DNA of 64,000 nucleotides, from the IMG/VR virus record IMGVR_UViG_3300006793_000018, positions 1-64,000 of that record; one strand, written 5' to 3'. This document shows, one piece after another, positions 1-8,150 of this stretch (positions within the stretch are counted from its first letter, which is position 1; every line of letters begins with the position of its first letter). The notes under the pieces were generated by a model. The model was not told the DNA's origin, searched no databases, and was given only the letters and a program-made list of their open reading frames with translations. The stretch comes from a virus. The translations under genes were made by a program, and so were the position numbers.

Positions 1-1
1 C

Positions 2-349
2 TTGATGAAAAGCGAAGAGTTTGACGACTCAAAGCCAAATCCGAATGTTGATCGGATTTTTGGTTTATCCAATCAAATGGTTCAAGCCGCATTGAATGGA
101 AGGGTTTTGCCCGATTACATCGAAATCCAAGAGGGCAACCCTCATTTAATGAATCCTCATTACGAAACAATGTCATACGATGAAGCAAAGGCAAAGGGTA
201 TGCTTGAGCCTTACCCCGACGACCACCCATTGTCTGGACATACAAACAATGTGAACATTTTGGACAAAAGAACTGGAAAAATAACCAACGTTGGGCTTTA
301 TCGCCTCTCAAAATACTTGAATGGAATCTGGAGGGAATATCAAGAATGA
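2..349 (+). CDS. Hypothetical protein, 5' end cut by window edge
   Basis: The reading frame is open to the left edge, so the true start lies outside the window. I do not recognise the remaining 115 residues: polar, no membrane segment, no metal motif. The first visible residues (L-M-K-S-E-E-F-D-D) look like the end of the short tag seen on neighbouring proteins, for example E-L-M-K-S-D-E-K in the protein at 56922. The missing part may therefore carry an F-x-x-A-W helix. The stop overlaps the next start as ATGA, so it belongs to the same transcription unit. Function unknown. Confidence 0.75.
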   Translation: MMKSEEFDDSKPNPNVDRIFGLSNQMVQAALNGRVLPDYIEIQEGNPHLMNPHYETMSYDEAKAKGMLEPYPDDHPLSGHTNNVNILDKRTGKITNVGLYRLSKYLNGIWREYQE

Positions 350-900
350 ATCCCTTTGACACCGCTTGGTCTTTGTTGAAAATGCCGTATCACGGCACAG
401 ATTTGTCTTCGGCAGAAAAGATCCTAAGTGGTGGAACAAAAGCCCAAAAAGATCCTCGCCCCTCTTTTAGACGCAACCCTGCTGCCTTTTTCATGGCGGT
501 GGATGAAAAAGAGGCAAGGTATCATGCGAGGAAACAGGCGACCCGTTCAGGAAGCCCACCAACCATACTACACATCACAGACGAGGGAGTTGCATCTGTT
601 CCTCACAGGCGAATGAATACAACTTCAAATCTTCCTGAAATAATAACTCACGGTCATCCACACCGCATTGATCCAAAGCACATTTCTATTCACGAACAAG
701 GACCAGAACCAAGTATGGATTTAGAAGAGATACGCTGGCCTATGACTGAAAAGGGGCGACAACAAGCAATGCTTGAGGTTTCCGAAATGGAGGATCTGGA
801 TGCTGCTGACGACGCTTTTTTTGAATGGCTTCAAGCGAAGGATAGGCGAAAGGGTCAATTAAATGAGTATCGCCAGCAACTTAGGGAGGCGGGATGGTGA
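346..900 (+). CDS. ADP-ribosyltransferase-like protein (ART fold) with N-terminal tag
   Basis: The protein has 184 residues. After a tag (FDTAWSLLK, residues 4-12) comes YHGTDLSSAEKIL (15-27), then NPAAFFMAVDEKEARYHA. This order (aromatic-H-G-T, helix ending A-x-x-I-L, then a hydrophobic strand followed by A-x-x-Y-A) is the N-terminal pattern of PARP/KptA/phage ART-like folds, where the His of H-G-T contacts NAD. A third block (I-D-P-K-H-I-S-I) matches a block in the protein at 2044 (L-D-P-K-N-I-R-L). The family ADP-ribosylates protein or nucleic acid; substrate and activity are unknown here. I could not place the third catalytic residue with certainty, so it could be an inactive ART-like fold. 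Overlaps both neighbours. Confidence 0.5.
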   Translation: MNPFDTAWSLLKMPYHGTDLSSAEKILSGGTKAQKDPRPSFRRNPAAFFMAVDEKEARYHARKQATRSGSPPTILHITDEGVASVPHRRMNTTSNLPEIITHGHPHRIDPKHISIHEQGPEPSMDLEEIRWPMTEKGRQQAMLEVSEMEDLDAADDAFFEWLQAKDRRKGQLNEYRQQLREAGW

Positions 901-1766
901 TTAGGATTTTTGAAGTTGGGCCACGTGATGGGCTACAAAACCTGCCATTCGTCCCGTCCACCGAGGACAAGATCCATCTTATCCAGTTGCTGAGGGACGC
1001 TGGCCTCGATCACATCGAAATCGCATCCTTTGTCCATCCCAAGGCTGTCCCAAACATGGCTGATGCAGAGGAGATCTGCGATGCTTTCGATGATAAGGAA
1101 GGATTCTCCGTACTCGTTCCGAATCAACGTGGACTCGACCGAGCCAAGGATAGCGGAATGGATCGGTACAACATTTTCTTTTCACCTGTCGAATCGTTTA
1201 ATATCGCCAATTATGGATTAAAAATGAAACAGATCCTTGACAATTACGAGAAGTGCCTCCAGGGTATTCCAAGAGAATCTATTCGAGTGTACCTGTCCGA
1301 AGCCTTTGATGCAAATAATGAGGATCTCGCCATCGCTGTTCAACATGGTCTTCGATTTGGAAAGACCATCGTCCTTTGTGATACGAAAGGAACTGCTCAA
1401 CCTTATGACATTGCATCAGGGATTGATACTGCTCACGAATTCACCGTCGATTTGGCATTGCATCTCCATCATGGCAAGCATTTGATGAACAATGTTGCCA
1501 TAGGTTATGAAAATGGTGTTCGAGAATTCGATTCAAGCATTGGCGGATTGGGCGGATGTCCTTTCGTTGAAGGATCAGGAGCAAACCTTGCTACTGAGGA
1601 TCTCGTTAAGTGGTGCGAAAAGAGTGGCATTGACTGTGGATTGAAGTATTCCGATCTCAAGAAGGCTCGAAGATTGGCACACAAGATCAAGAATCCCACG
1701 TTGAGGGTTGCAGCCAAGAACAAGTTCAACGAAACCAAAAATCGAGTTAAGGCGGTGTGGAATTGA
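894..1766 (+). CDS. HMG-CoA lyase-like DRE-TIM metallolyase
   Basis: The protein has 290 residues, normal for bacterial-type hydroxymethylglutaryl-CoA lyase. Visible signatures are EVGPRDGLQN (7-16, catalytic R11 and metal ligand D12), E42 in IEIASFVHPK, VLVPNQRGL (73-81), metal ligands H190-L-H192, the active-site loop GGLGGCPF with Cys222, and NLATEDLV with N231. The known reaction cleaves HMG-CoA to acetyl-CoA and acetoacetate. The usual H-x-H-D-T-x-G is H-L-H-H-G-K-H here, and the cysteine in the middle of the family (FGCP) is replaced by FDAN. Substrate may therefore differ from HMG-CoA. It sits between two ART-like genes in a viral late-oriented block and overlaps both neighbours, so it is an integral viral gene rather than contamination. 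It has no FxxAW tag. Confidence 0.85.
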   Translation: MVIRIFEVGPRDGLQNLPFVPSTEDKIHLIQLLRDAGLDHIEIASFVHPKAVPNMADAEEICDAFDDKEGFSVLVPNQRGLDRAKDSGMDRYNIFFSPVESFNIANYGLKMKQILDNYEKCLQGIPRESIRVYLSEAFDANNEDLAIAVQHGLRFGKTIVLCDTKGTAQPYDIASGIDTAHEFTVDLALHLHHGKHLMNNVAIGYENGVREFDSSIGGLGGCPFVEGSGANLATEDLVKWCEKSGIDCGLKYSDLKKARRLAHKIKNPTLRVAAKNKFNETKNRVKAVWN

Positions 1767-2047
1767 CCGCCTTCGACACCGCTTGGGGCATGATAAAGGC
1801 AATCAATGGAAAGTCCATATCCTATTATGCGACCTTTGACAAAATAGCGGAGGTGGAAAAGGCGATGGGGTGGAAGCCTATGACTTGGCATACGATTTTA
1901 ACAAATGATGATGAGTTGTTGAGATACCTCGAAGAAGCATCTCAAACGGACAAATACGGACCTCAATACAAAGCCATGATGGGGGCAGTTTTGCATTCTT
2001 ACATGGACGACTACGACAAAGGTTCAATGATGGAGGGAATGGAATGA
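1763..2047 (+). CDS. Small hypothetical protein with N-terminal tag
   Basis: I chose the TTG at 1763, which overlaps the upstream stop as TTGA and gives MTAFDTAWGMIK. This start matches the tag starts of neighbours (MTAFDLVW at 2044, MNPFDTAW at 346). A GTG at 1757 would add two residues. The 94-residue protein is acidic and probably helical, with no motif I recognise beyond the tag. Its stop overlaps the ATG of the next gene, so it is translationally coupled. Function unknown. Confidence 0.75.
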   Translation: MTAFDTAWGMIKAINGKSISYYATFDKIAEVEKAMGWKPMTWHTILTNDDELLRYLEEASQTDKYGPQYKAMMGAVLHSYMDDYDKGSMMEGME

Positions 2048-2490
2048 CCGCCTTCGATCTCGTTTGGAAAGCGTTCCGATACCCTGAGTTTTGGCACGGC
2101 ACGTCCGTCGCTAACGCAAAAAAGATCCTCGAAGAAGGATTTCACCCGTACTCATTCGGATCGCCGCATGAGGAAGATGCAATCACTTACGCGTATCAAA
2201 ACATGATTGATGAATCGGGTCCAGCAATGCTTGGATTTGATACGACTCCCGAAACTGAGATTCTCGATCCTTTAGACGAAGGTTATGATTTTGGTACAGA
2301 AGAATACGGACACATCATGATGAGAGATCGCCTTGATCCGAAGAACATCCGTCTTTTTGCTCAAGGCAACCCTTCAATGGATGAAGGAGAATGGTGGAAT
2401 TTTGTTCAAATGCTCCAACAAGCGGATCGGTTGAGTTATCGGTATCCTGATATGGATGAAGCATATGCCTCAAAAGAGGGGAGATCATGA
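2044..2490 (+). CDS. ADP-ribosyltransferase-like protein, second copy
   Basis: The protein has 148 residues. It begins with the tag MTAFDLVW and continues FWHGTSVANAKKILEEGFHP (residues 15-34), the classic H-G-T, A-x-x-I-L-x-x-G-F start of ART-like folds. A strand-rich middle follows and then LDPKNIRLFAQGNPSMD, which parallels IDPKHISIHEQGPEPSMD in the protein at 346. The two are probably distant paralogues separated by the lyase gene and one small gene. An ADP-ribosylating effector or modifier is likely by family, but the target is unknown and a catalytic acidic residue cannot be assigned by eye. The tag lysine is an Arg here. Overlaps its neighbours as ATGA on both sides. Confidence 0.5.
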   Translation: MTAFDLVWKAFRYPEFWHGTSVANAKKILEEGFHPYSFGSPHEEDAITYAYQNMIDESGPAMLGFDTTPETEILDPLDEGYDFGTEEYGHIMMRDRLDPKNIRLFAQGNPSMDEGEWWNFVQMLQQADRLSYRYPDMDEAYASKEGRS

Positions 2491-3821
2491 CCGAGCCTTT
2501 ATTCGAGTTTGCTTTCTCGGACATGTTGTGGAAATCCATGACATCCGAAGACCTTGAGGAAATGAGTGCAAGATATAAAGCAAGGTTTCCTCCTGTCGAT
2601 ATGCGCCCAAATACTGGTTTGATCGAAGAGTATGCGGGAATAGACGGTTTTGGTCAAGGATTCAAATTAGCAGGAATCCCTACGCTTGCATCAACTGAGA
2701 TGTGGGATCTTGCAAATAAAGTGAGGAGGGACAATGATCCTGATCAGGAAATTATCTCTGCTTACATTGGCATGGAACAGGGGCAAACGCATCCAGATGA
2801 CTTAATTGAAAGATATGCAGACATCGCAGGAGAAAAGAAAATTCATTATCATCCATCACCGCCTTGCCAAAAATTGACTTCCGCAGGGAACTCAGGTTTA
2901 ACTGCAAGTGAAAGACTTGCACGTGCCAAAGAGGGATTGCCTCCTATCTTCAATTCGCTTTATACTGCACAGGAAATGAAGAAACACCCAGACATAAATT
3001 TGAATTCTTGGTCGATGGAACAAGCCAAAGAAGCAATTCCAGTTATGCTCGACCATCCTGAGTTGTTTGATGGTTTGGACAAAGACTTCAAGAAAATTGT
3101 GTGGGATATTCTTTCTGGAAAAGGCAAGGCAGGTACAGATCAAAATCCTCGGATGAATGCCATTGATTATGGCGCACCAACTACTCGAAACCGAATGTTC
3201 ATTGGTGAAGGATGGAATAAAAAACCAACACATTACAAATCAAAAGGTCGAAAGAATGCTCCAGCGGGGCGTTTGCCAAACCCAACCGTGTTGGATATTC
3301 TCCCGCATTTGGCAAGAGAGCATAGAGAGAATAAAGGCAGAGCAAATGCAAAAATGCAAGAATTGATGGACAAAGGCAATTTGACGCCCGAAGCAATAAG
3401 AATACTTGGAGATGGGCCACAGGTCGCCATTAGCGGAGCGATCAATCCTGGCAATCAAACATCTCAATGGCGAGATGGTGTGTCAAGAAATAAACAAAAA
3501 AGATCCTTTGCACACACATATGCTGCTGACCAACATCTTTCAGGATTGACGCATAACAGACCTGCTGTGATGTGGGATCGATTATTTACGCCAGAAGAAT
3601 TTTTGGCGATACAAGGTTTTGATCCAAATTATGATCTCTCCTCAATGATGCATCCAGATGGTCGAGAGATAACCCATGAAACATACACTACTGGGAAACG
3701 ACAAAAAGCAATTGATACTGCACTTGGAAATGTAGTAGTCCCGCCTGTTTCAAGAGCCATTGGGATGAGTGCGTTTGATGTCCCGCCCTCGGTACAAAGA
3801 ACCCTTTTAGAGCAGTATTGA
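2487..3821 (+). CDS. DNA cytosine-C5 methyltransferase
   Basis: The 444-residue protein shows the C5-methyltransferase motif order: I, YAGIDGFGQGFKLAGI (49-64, AdoMet binding); IV, SPPCQ with catalytic Cys127; a probable motif VI, SWSMEQ, where the usual E-N-V is M-E-Q but the Glu is kept; VIII, DYGAPTTRNRMFIG; IX, RLFTPEEFLAIQGF; X, ALGNVVVPPVSRAIG. It transfers a methyl group to C5 of cytosine in a DNA target, presumably set by the variable region around residues 255-355. The N-terminus (FEFAFSDMLWKS) may be a degenerate form of the neighbouring tag. No partner restriction enzyme is seen, so protection of viral DNA against host restriction is the simplest role. Confidence 0.9.
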   Translation: MTEPLFEFAFSDMLWKSMTSEDLEEMSARYKARFPPVDMRPNTGLIEEYAGIDGFGQGFKLAGIPTLASTEMWDLANKVRRDNDPDQEIISAYIGMEQGQTHPDDLIERYADIAGEKKIHYHPSPPCQKLTSAGNSGLTASERLARAKEGLPPIFNSLYTAQEMKKHPDINLNSWSMEQAKEAIPVMLDHPELFDGLDKDFKKIVWDILSGKGKAGTDQNPRMNAIDYGAPTTRNRMFIGEGWNKKPTHYKSKGRKNAPAGRLPNPTVLDILPHLAREHRENKGRANAKMQELMDKGNLTPEAIRILGDGPQVAISGAINPGNQTSQWRDGVSRNKQKRSFAHTYAADQHLSGLTHNRPAVMWDRLFTPEEFLAIQGFDPNYDLSSMMHPDGREITHETYTTGKRQKAIDTALGNVVVPPVSRAIGMSAFDVPPSVQRTLLEQY

Positions 3822-3860
3822 ATCAACATATTCAAATCCAAAGCCCATTTACCGATCTTT

Positions 3861-4244
3861 ATGGCGGATGCTACGTTCCAAAAAGCGTGGCTGATCATGA
3901 AGGGCAGGGATAATCCCTACAAAACCCGTTATCCTCACAAGCCAAGTGCAAATATGGAAAATGACATAGATGCGGCGGTTGATAATGTGATGTCTCAAAA
4001 AACCCCTCAAAAACCCCCAAAGGATTACAGCAAACCTGCTATCACGGGATTCAAGACATCTTCAAAAGATGCCCCAACTAAGGACGAGCCTCTCCCACCT
4101 TCAATTCAAAATCTTCTGGATCGTGCAAGAGGCGTTCCTCGAAAGAAAGAAGGCGAACAAAAACGCCCTAAGAAAAGCGAAACGAGTGAATTACCAACGC
4201 AAACATTGCAAAACCTTCACCGTAAAGTGAGGGGAGATGAATGA
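3861..4244 (+). CDS. Hypothetical tagged, disordered protein
   Basis: This protein has 127 residues: the tag MADATFQKAWLIMKGRD followed by a lysine-, proline- and serine-rich region that looks disordered throughout (K-T-P-Q-K-P-P-K-D type runs). No domain is recognisable. A 39-base gap precedes it without a clear Shine-Dalgarno sequence. The gene overlaps the next start (ATGA). The tag plus a basic, flexible body suits a DNA- or virion-associated protein, but this is inference. Confidence 0.7.
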   Translation: MADATFQKAWLIMKGRDNPYKTRYPHKPSANMENDIDAAVDNVMSQKTPQKPPKDYSKPAITGFKTSSKDAPTKDEPLPPSIQNLLDRARGVPRKKEGEQKRPKKSETSELPTQTLQNLHRKVRGDE

Positions 4245-5239
4245 CGGTTTTTGCTCGCGCATGGGATTTACTCGTCAAAGCCCTTGATCCAAATAATTTT
4301 AATTTGGATGATCTCATTGGTCGAGAGGCTTTTCCTAAGAATGACAGATCTGCATTGGACTACATCATGAGGGATGCGCGTGGCAAGCGTGAATTTGCAA
4401 AATTGCGTAGTAAAAAAATTGATGCAGATCTGGATATGACTGGCCGAGATATTGCTCCTTTTACAGCCTCAAAGTGGGGTGGCAAGGAAGCAGCAAGAGA
4501 TGCAATGGGTGGTGGATACTCAAGCCCTGGAAAAATGCTCAATCAAACCTATTCGCTTCCAACTCATATGTGTAAGGTCGGAGGTCGGCTTCGAGAGATT
4601 CCAGGATCGGTATGCGCTAATTGCTACGCTCACCCCAAAGAAGGTACATCCAGGGCATACACATACGCGATGAACAATGTGCAAAGACATCTTTTGAGAA
4701 ATTACAATGCTTTGAAGACCGATCCGCAACTTTGGGCATCGGCTCTTGCTTCCGAAGAATACGGGATCAATAGCGTTGCTCCACTGCCATTCCAAGATTT
4801 CCGCTGGCATGACTCAGGAGATGCCGATTCACCTGAACACTTGGCTTTGATGACGGCAATTGCTGATAAGAACCCCGATATTTTTAATTGGATTCCTACA
4901 AGGGAATGGGAATCAGTTAGGAGGCTCATGAATGCAAGAAGCACTTTACCTTCAAATGTGGCGATGAGGCTTTCAATACCTCACATCGATCAAACACTTG
5001 ACAACGATATTAACGAACAGAGAGGCGTTCCTTTGATGGAACAAAAATATCTCGATATGCTGGAGGAATTCCCTCAATTGTTGACGACAGGAGTTGTTTC
5101 CGATAAGAGTCTTTCTCGAAGACCAGAAGAGGTTTGCTTGACAACAGATAAAACAAACCCTGCAAAGACGTGCAAGGATGCCAGATGTGATGCTTGTTAT
5201 CGCCCCGATGTTCAAAACGTTGACTATGTAAATCATTGA
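4241..5239 (+). CDS. gp88-like cysteine-rich protein with tag
   Basis: The 332-residue protein starts with MTVFARAWDLLVK (tag). The core matches a phage family I know as gene product 88-like: a Cys cluster C-x(n)-C-x2-C-Y-A (GSVCANCYA, about 121-129) followed by an R/N-rich helix (NNVQRHLLRNYNAL), then FRWHDSGD (about 187-194), an aromatic W-I-P-T-R-E-W strand, and a C-terminal Cys cluster (TCKDARCDACY). The family function is not established; the cysteines could hold an iron-sulfur cluster or zinc. Members I recall come from bacterial phages, so an archaeal-virus version with an added N-terminal tag is noteworthy. Overlaps the upstream gene. Confidence 0.6.
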   Translation: MTVFARAWDLLVKALDPNNFNLDDLIGREAFPKNDRSALDYIMRDARGKREFAKLRSKKIDADLDMTGRDIAPFTASKWGGKEAARDAMGGGYSSPGKMLNQTYSLPTHMCKVGGRLREIPGSVCANCYAHPKEGTSRAYTYAMNNVQRHLLRNYNALKTDPQLWASALASEEYGINSVAPLPFQDFRWHDSGDADSPEHLALMTAIADKNPDIFNWIPTREWESVRRLMNARSTLPSNVAMRLSIPHIDQTLDNDINEQRGVPLMEQKYLDMLEEFPQLLTTGVVSDKSLSRRPEEVCLTTDKTNPAKTCKDARCDACYRPDVQNVDYVNH

Positions 5240-5251
5240 AGGAGGGATAAA

Positions 5252-6385
5252 ATGGCAGCATTCAATCAAGCCTTTGATCTCGTTTTGAAAAACGAGCGTG
5301 ATCGAGTTGATCTGGGAACAGTATCAACCGATGGCGTGATTGCCTATCCTTTGGAAAGCAAGAAAAACCGTGAATTAAGGGATTTGAAAGAAGGTGGTTT
5401 TACATGGGGTCGCCCTCATAATGTCGAAGCATTCCGCAATATCGACATCAATGTACCTCACATTGCGCCAGGTATGAACCACTATACTGGTCAAATTAGG
5501 CCAAACACTGGAGTTCTAAGCATTCTTCGGGGAGGGCAAGAAACAATTGGAATCGCAAATGCACTTCCTTTGAGGAATCCATTCTTCCGAGTCAATGAAA
5601 ATAAGCAAAGAGATGCTTGGCTTGGGAGAAGGGTAGCGGGTGGTGAAAGAGGAAATGCCAATCGAACGGCGCATATGTGGACAGCAGGGGAATTGACTCC
5701 CGATGAGTTGCAACAACTGTATTCTGGAGAACGAACTCCAATGGACATCTTGGGAATGAACGAGGAAATGAATCTCACTCGAAATCTCGCTGGAGATGCG
5801 GCAATGGGAATGGGTCAATGGGGCGAGGCTCCTCGATTTGGATACACCGTATATGACATCAAAGACTCAACATTGCCTCCAAAACAAAAGTGGAAGCCTC
5901 CACAACGTCTGCCTTTGAGACAGGACTTTGGAATGCCGTGGCGAGAACCAAGGAGAGGCGGTGTTTCAGGATCTGTTGATCCGATTTTGCAAATACCTCT
6001 TGGATGGAGTGATTTTGAGCAAAAACGCCCTGATCAACTTTATGTTGAATATACCGATCCTCAAAGCGGCTACACATATAATGGAGTACCAGTACCTGTA
6101 TCTTTGACGGCAGGAAATGATTTCTCAGTTAATGCGTTGTCGAGGGGTGTTGCAACTGGGACTCATGGATTGTATTTTGATCCGAATGATTTGACAAATG
6201 CTGGAATGGAATTGTGGGATACAGCACTAACTGGCGATATTATCCGACGATCAATGGATATTTTCAAAGCAGCATGGGACGAATCTCAAGGCGACTCAAA
6301 GGCCAAATTGAATGAGGAGATTGTTCAAATTTTGCGAGATTATTATCCATCAACCCTTGAAGAAATAATGGAGATGATTTCATGA
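5252..6385 (+). CDS. Hypothetical tagged protein
   Basis: The 377-residue protein is preceded by a strong Shine-Dalgarno sequence (GGAGG at about 5241) 6-7 bases before ATG. The tag is MAAFNQAFDLVLKNERD. A second tag-like stretch, DIFKAAWDES, lies near residue 340 in the C-terminal helix. The middle is rich in Gly, Pro and aromatic residues (for example WREPRRGGVSG), suggesting beta structure. I recognise no family. The stop overlaps the start of the adenine methyltransferase gene. Function unknown. Confidence 0.7.
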   Translation: MAAFNQAFDLVLKNERDRVDLGTVSTDGVIAYPLESKKNRELRDLKEGGFTWGRPHNVEAFRNIDINVPHIAPGMNHYTGQIRPNTGVLSILRGGQETIGIANALPLRNPFFRVNENKQRDAWLGRRVAGGERGNANRTAHMWTAGELTPDELQQLYSGERTPMDILGMNEEMNLTRNLAGDAAMGMGQWGEAPRFGYTVYDIKDSTLPPKQKWKPPQRLPLRQDFGMPWREPRRGGVSGSVDPILQIPLGWSDFEQKRPDQLYVEYTDPQSGYTYNGVPVPVSLTAGNDFSVNALSRGVATGTHGLYFDPNDLTNAGMELWDTALTGDIIRRSMDIFKAAWDESQGDSKAKLNEEIVQILRDYYPSTLEEIMEMIS

Positions 6386-7560
6386 CCATGGATCTCCGTA
6401 AAGAGCATCCCCAATACAAAAAAGCATTGAGGGCTTTGCAAACAGGCGGATCGTTGCCCCCTGCAATCAAAATCCAAGGCAACAAAGCAAATCCGCAGTA
6501 TCAGCGGATTGGTCGTGCGTTGAAAGAGATGTTCCCTGATCGTCGAGTCATAGAACCATTTGGCGGAGCAGCGGGTCTTTCTTTGGGTATGAGGCCAAAG
6601 GAATCCATGCTTATGGACATCAATCCAGATCTGGCATCCTTTCATCGACGTTTGATTCATGATCCTGAATCTTTGCAATTTGAACCTGAAGAATTCACAT
6701 ACCAAACAGGTGATTCGGTACTGATGCCTAATCAAAACACGGGCGAAATGATGGATCTTGGTAAAATTCCACAAAGTATGGTTGATGATATGGGTGGAAA
6801 GCCTTTCTTTATGGGTCCAAAATTTTATGAATTGCGCCAAGAATTCAATCAACTCCGTGAAAAGGAAGCACGTGGGGTTATTGCTCAAAGTGAAAGGCAA
6901 AGAAAAGATCAATTGTTTTTGGTTCTCCAGCATATGTCGATGAACGGTTTGCTTAGGTACTCTCCTTCAAAACCTTCGTTCTTCAACAAATGGAACAGTT
7001 CGATACGATTTACAGGAAATAAGCCAATCAATCAACATTTTGAATCGAGTTTCTTTGATATGATGGGGGATCAGTCGAGTCGCCTAAAACCTGGAAAGGG
7101 GAACACATTTAGGCCACAAACCCTTTTGGGAGGGAAAGGTCGATGGAATTTGGACCCTTGGGCAGAAGTTATGCAAGATTGGGAATACTTGGATCGGCCA
7201 TTGGACGAACAGTTGTCATCCGATATTGGAATCGATCCTGCTAACGATATGTTTCTTCTCGATCCTCCGTATTTGGGAGAAGAGGGAGCATTGAATTTCT
7301 TTACAATGGATGATCAAAACAAAACCCTCGGTATGATTGAGTCTTTGGCTTCCAACGCTTTTCCGACAGTTGTATTCAATTCATTTGAACCTGCCATCGT
7401 GAATCCAATGAAAGAAATGGGATTCGACATCCATGAACTTCAACGAAAGGAAACAAGCGGTGGCAAAGGTGCTGTTCGAGGGAAAAAGTCGGAGTTAATG
7501 GGAATGGCGAATGTCGATCAGGGAATCTTCCAAAATGTTTGGGAACAAATGGGCAGTTAA
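6382..7560 (+). CDS. Dam-like DNA adenine-N6 methyltransferase
   Basis: The 392-residue protein has the D12/Dam class motif order: AdoMet motif I RVIEPFGGAAGLSLGM (about 55-70, with EPFGG in place of the usual E-P-F-x-G), MLMDINPDLASFHRRL (motif II region), and catalytic motif IV FLLDPPYLG (D294-P-P-Y297). The late DPPY and early FxGxG order is typical of the alpha class. It methylates adenine N6 in duplex DNA; the target site cannot be read from sequence. It is longer than E. coli Dam because of an insert of about 100 residues between the motifs. It ends convergently with the minus-strand gene, sharing TTAA as both stop codons. Confidence 0.87.
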   Translation: MTMDLRKEHPQYKKALRALQTGGSLPPAIKIQGNKANPQYQRIGRALKEMFPDRRVIEPFGGAAGLSLGMRPKESMLMDINPDLASFHRRLIHDPESLQFEPEEFTYQTGDSVLMPNQNTGEMMDLGKIPQSMVDDMGGKPFFMGPKFYELRQEFNQLREKEARGVIAQSERQRKDQLFLVLQHMSMNGLLRYSPSKPSFFNKWNSSIRFTGNKPINQHFESSFFDMMGDQSSRLKPGKGNTFRPQTLLGGKGRWNLDPWAEVMQDWEYLDRPLDEQLSSDIGIDPANDMFLLDPPYLGEEGALNFFTMDDQNKTLGMIESLASNAFPTVVFNSFEPAIVNPMKEMGFDIHELQRKETSGGKGAVRGKKSELMGMANVDQGIFQNVWEQMGS

Positions 7561-8069
7561 GGGATGTTTTGAGATACATTTGGAGCCATGGCGGTATGCG
7601 GTATTGCACCTGCTCCCGATGACCCTTGACACGATCTTAGTTCGGTGATCAAATAATTGATCATGTATTCGTTATTCCAATGATTTGGGACGCTATTTGC
7701 TTGTGCAAAAAGTTGAATCCATGTCAAATCGCTCCCAAACATCCGAGCGAATGTTGTTGCGTTTTGTTGTGCAGACTTTTGTCCGATCCAATTGTCTTCC
7801 TCTTGAAGTACCTGTTCCGCAGAAGACATAAGACCAGACCACGATTGTTGTTCTGGAGTTAAATTTGCGCTCGTATAAATGGGATTCTGCATGTGGCAAA
7901 GCAATCCTATGGCTGCATCTTTTGGAAATGTGCTACCGCGAGAATTTGATTCAGCGTAACGTCGAATCCAAGTCGCAACCGAATGTTGATCAACGGACAT
8001 TCCGTCCAAGGCTTGGTTGAAAGATCTTAGCGTGTGGACCGCTATAATGATGTCCGGCGTGATACTCAT
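7557..8069 (-). CDS. Isolated minus-strand hypothetical protein
   Basis: The 170-residue protein is the only convincing minus-strand gene in the first 60 kb. The ATG at 8069 lies about 26 bases downstream of an AAATAAAT box (minus strand, about 8091-8098), the distance expected for a leaderless archaeal transcript. The protein is soluble, Gln-, Asn- and Ser-rich, with probable helices (SVDQHSVATWIRRYAES) and no catalytic or metal motif I recognise. Being divergent from a ribbon-helix-helix gene, it may be an early or regulated function. Codon use looks like its neighbours. Function unknown. Confidence 0.65.
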   Translation of the reverse strand: MSITPDIIIAVHTLRSFNQALDGMSVDQHSVATWIRRYAESNSRGSTFPKDAAIGLLCHMQNPIYTSANLTPEQQSWSGLMSSAEQVLQEEDNWIGQKSAQQNATTFARMFGSDLTWIQLFAQANSVPNHWNNEYMINYLITELRSCQGSSGAGAIPHTAMAPNVSQNIP

Positions 8070-8088
8070 GTGTTTGTCCAGAAGGGCG

Positions 8089-8130
8089 GATTTATTTCAT
8101 CTTGTCGGGCATCTCAACGCTCATATAGGT
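8089..8130. promoter_or_regulatory. Candidate divergent promoter region
   Basis: The short gap between the minus-strand gene (ATG at 8069) and the plus-strand regulator gene (ATG at 8151) carries AT-rich boxes on both strands. AAATAAAT on the minus strand is centred about 26 bases upstream of 8069, and CATATA at 8121-8126 on the plus strand is centred about 27 bases upstream of 8151. This spacing fits archaeal TATA boxes. It is assigned by position and composition only. Confidence 0.4.
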
Positions 8131-8150
8131 GTGAGGCATGAGAGGGAGTT

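Noticed and set aside
6343-6933. 196-codon minus-strand frame over the start of the adenine methyltransferase
   Set aside because: The plus frame contains AdoMet motif I here; the minus frame shows no motif or start signal.
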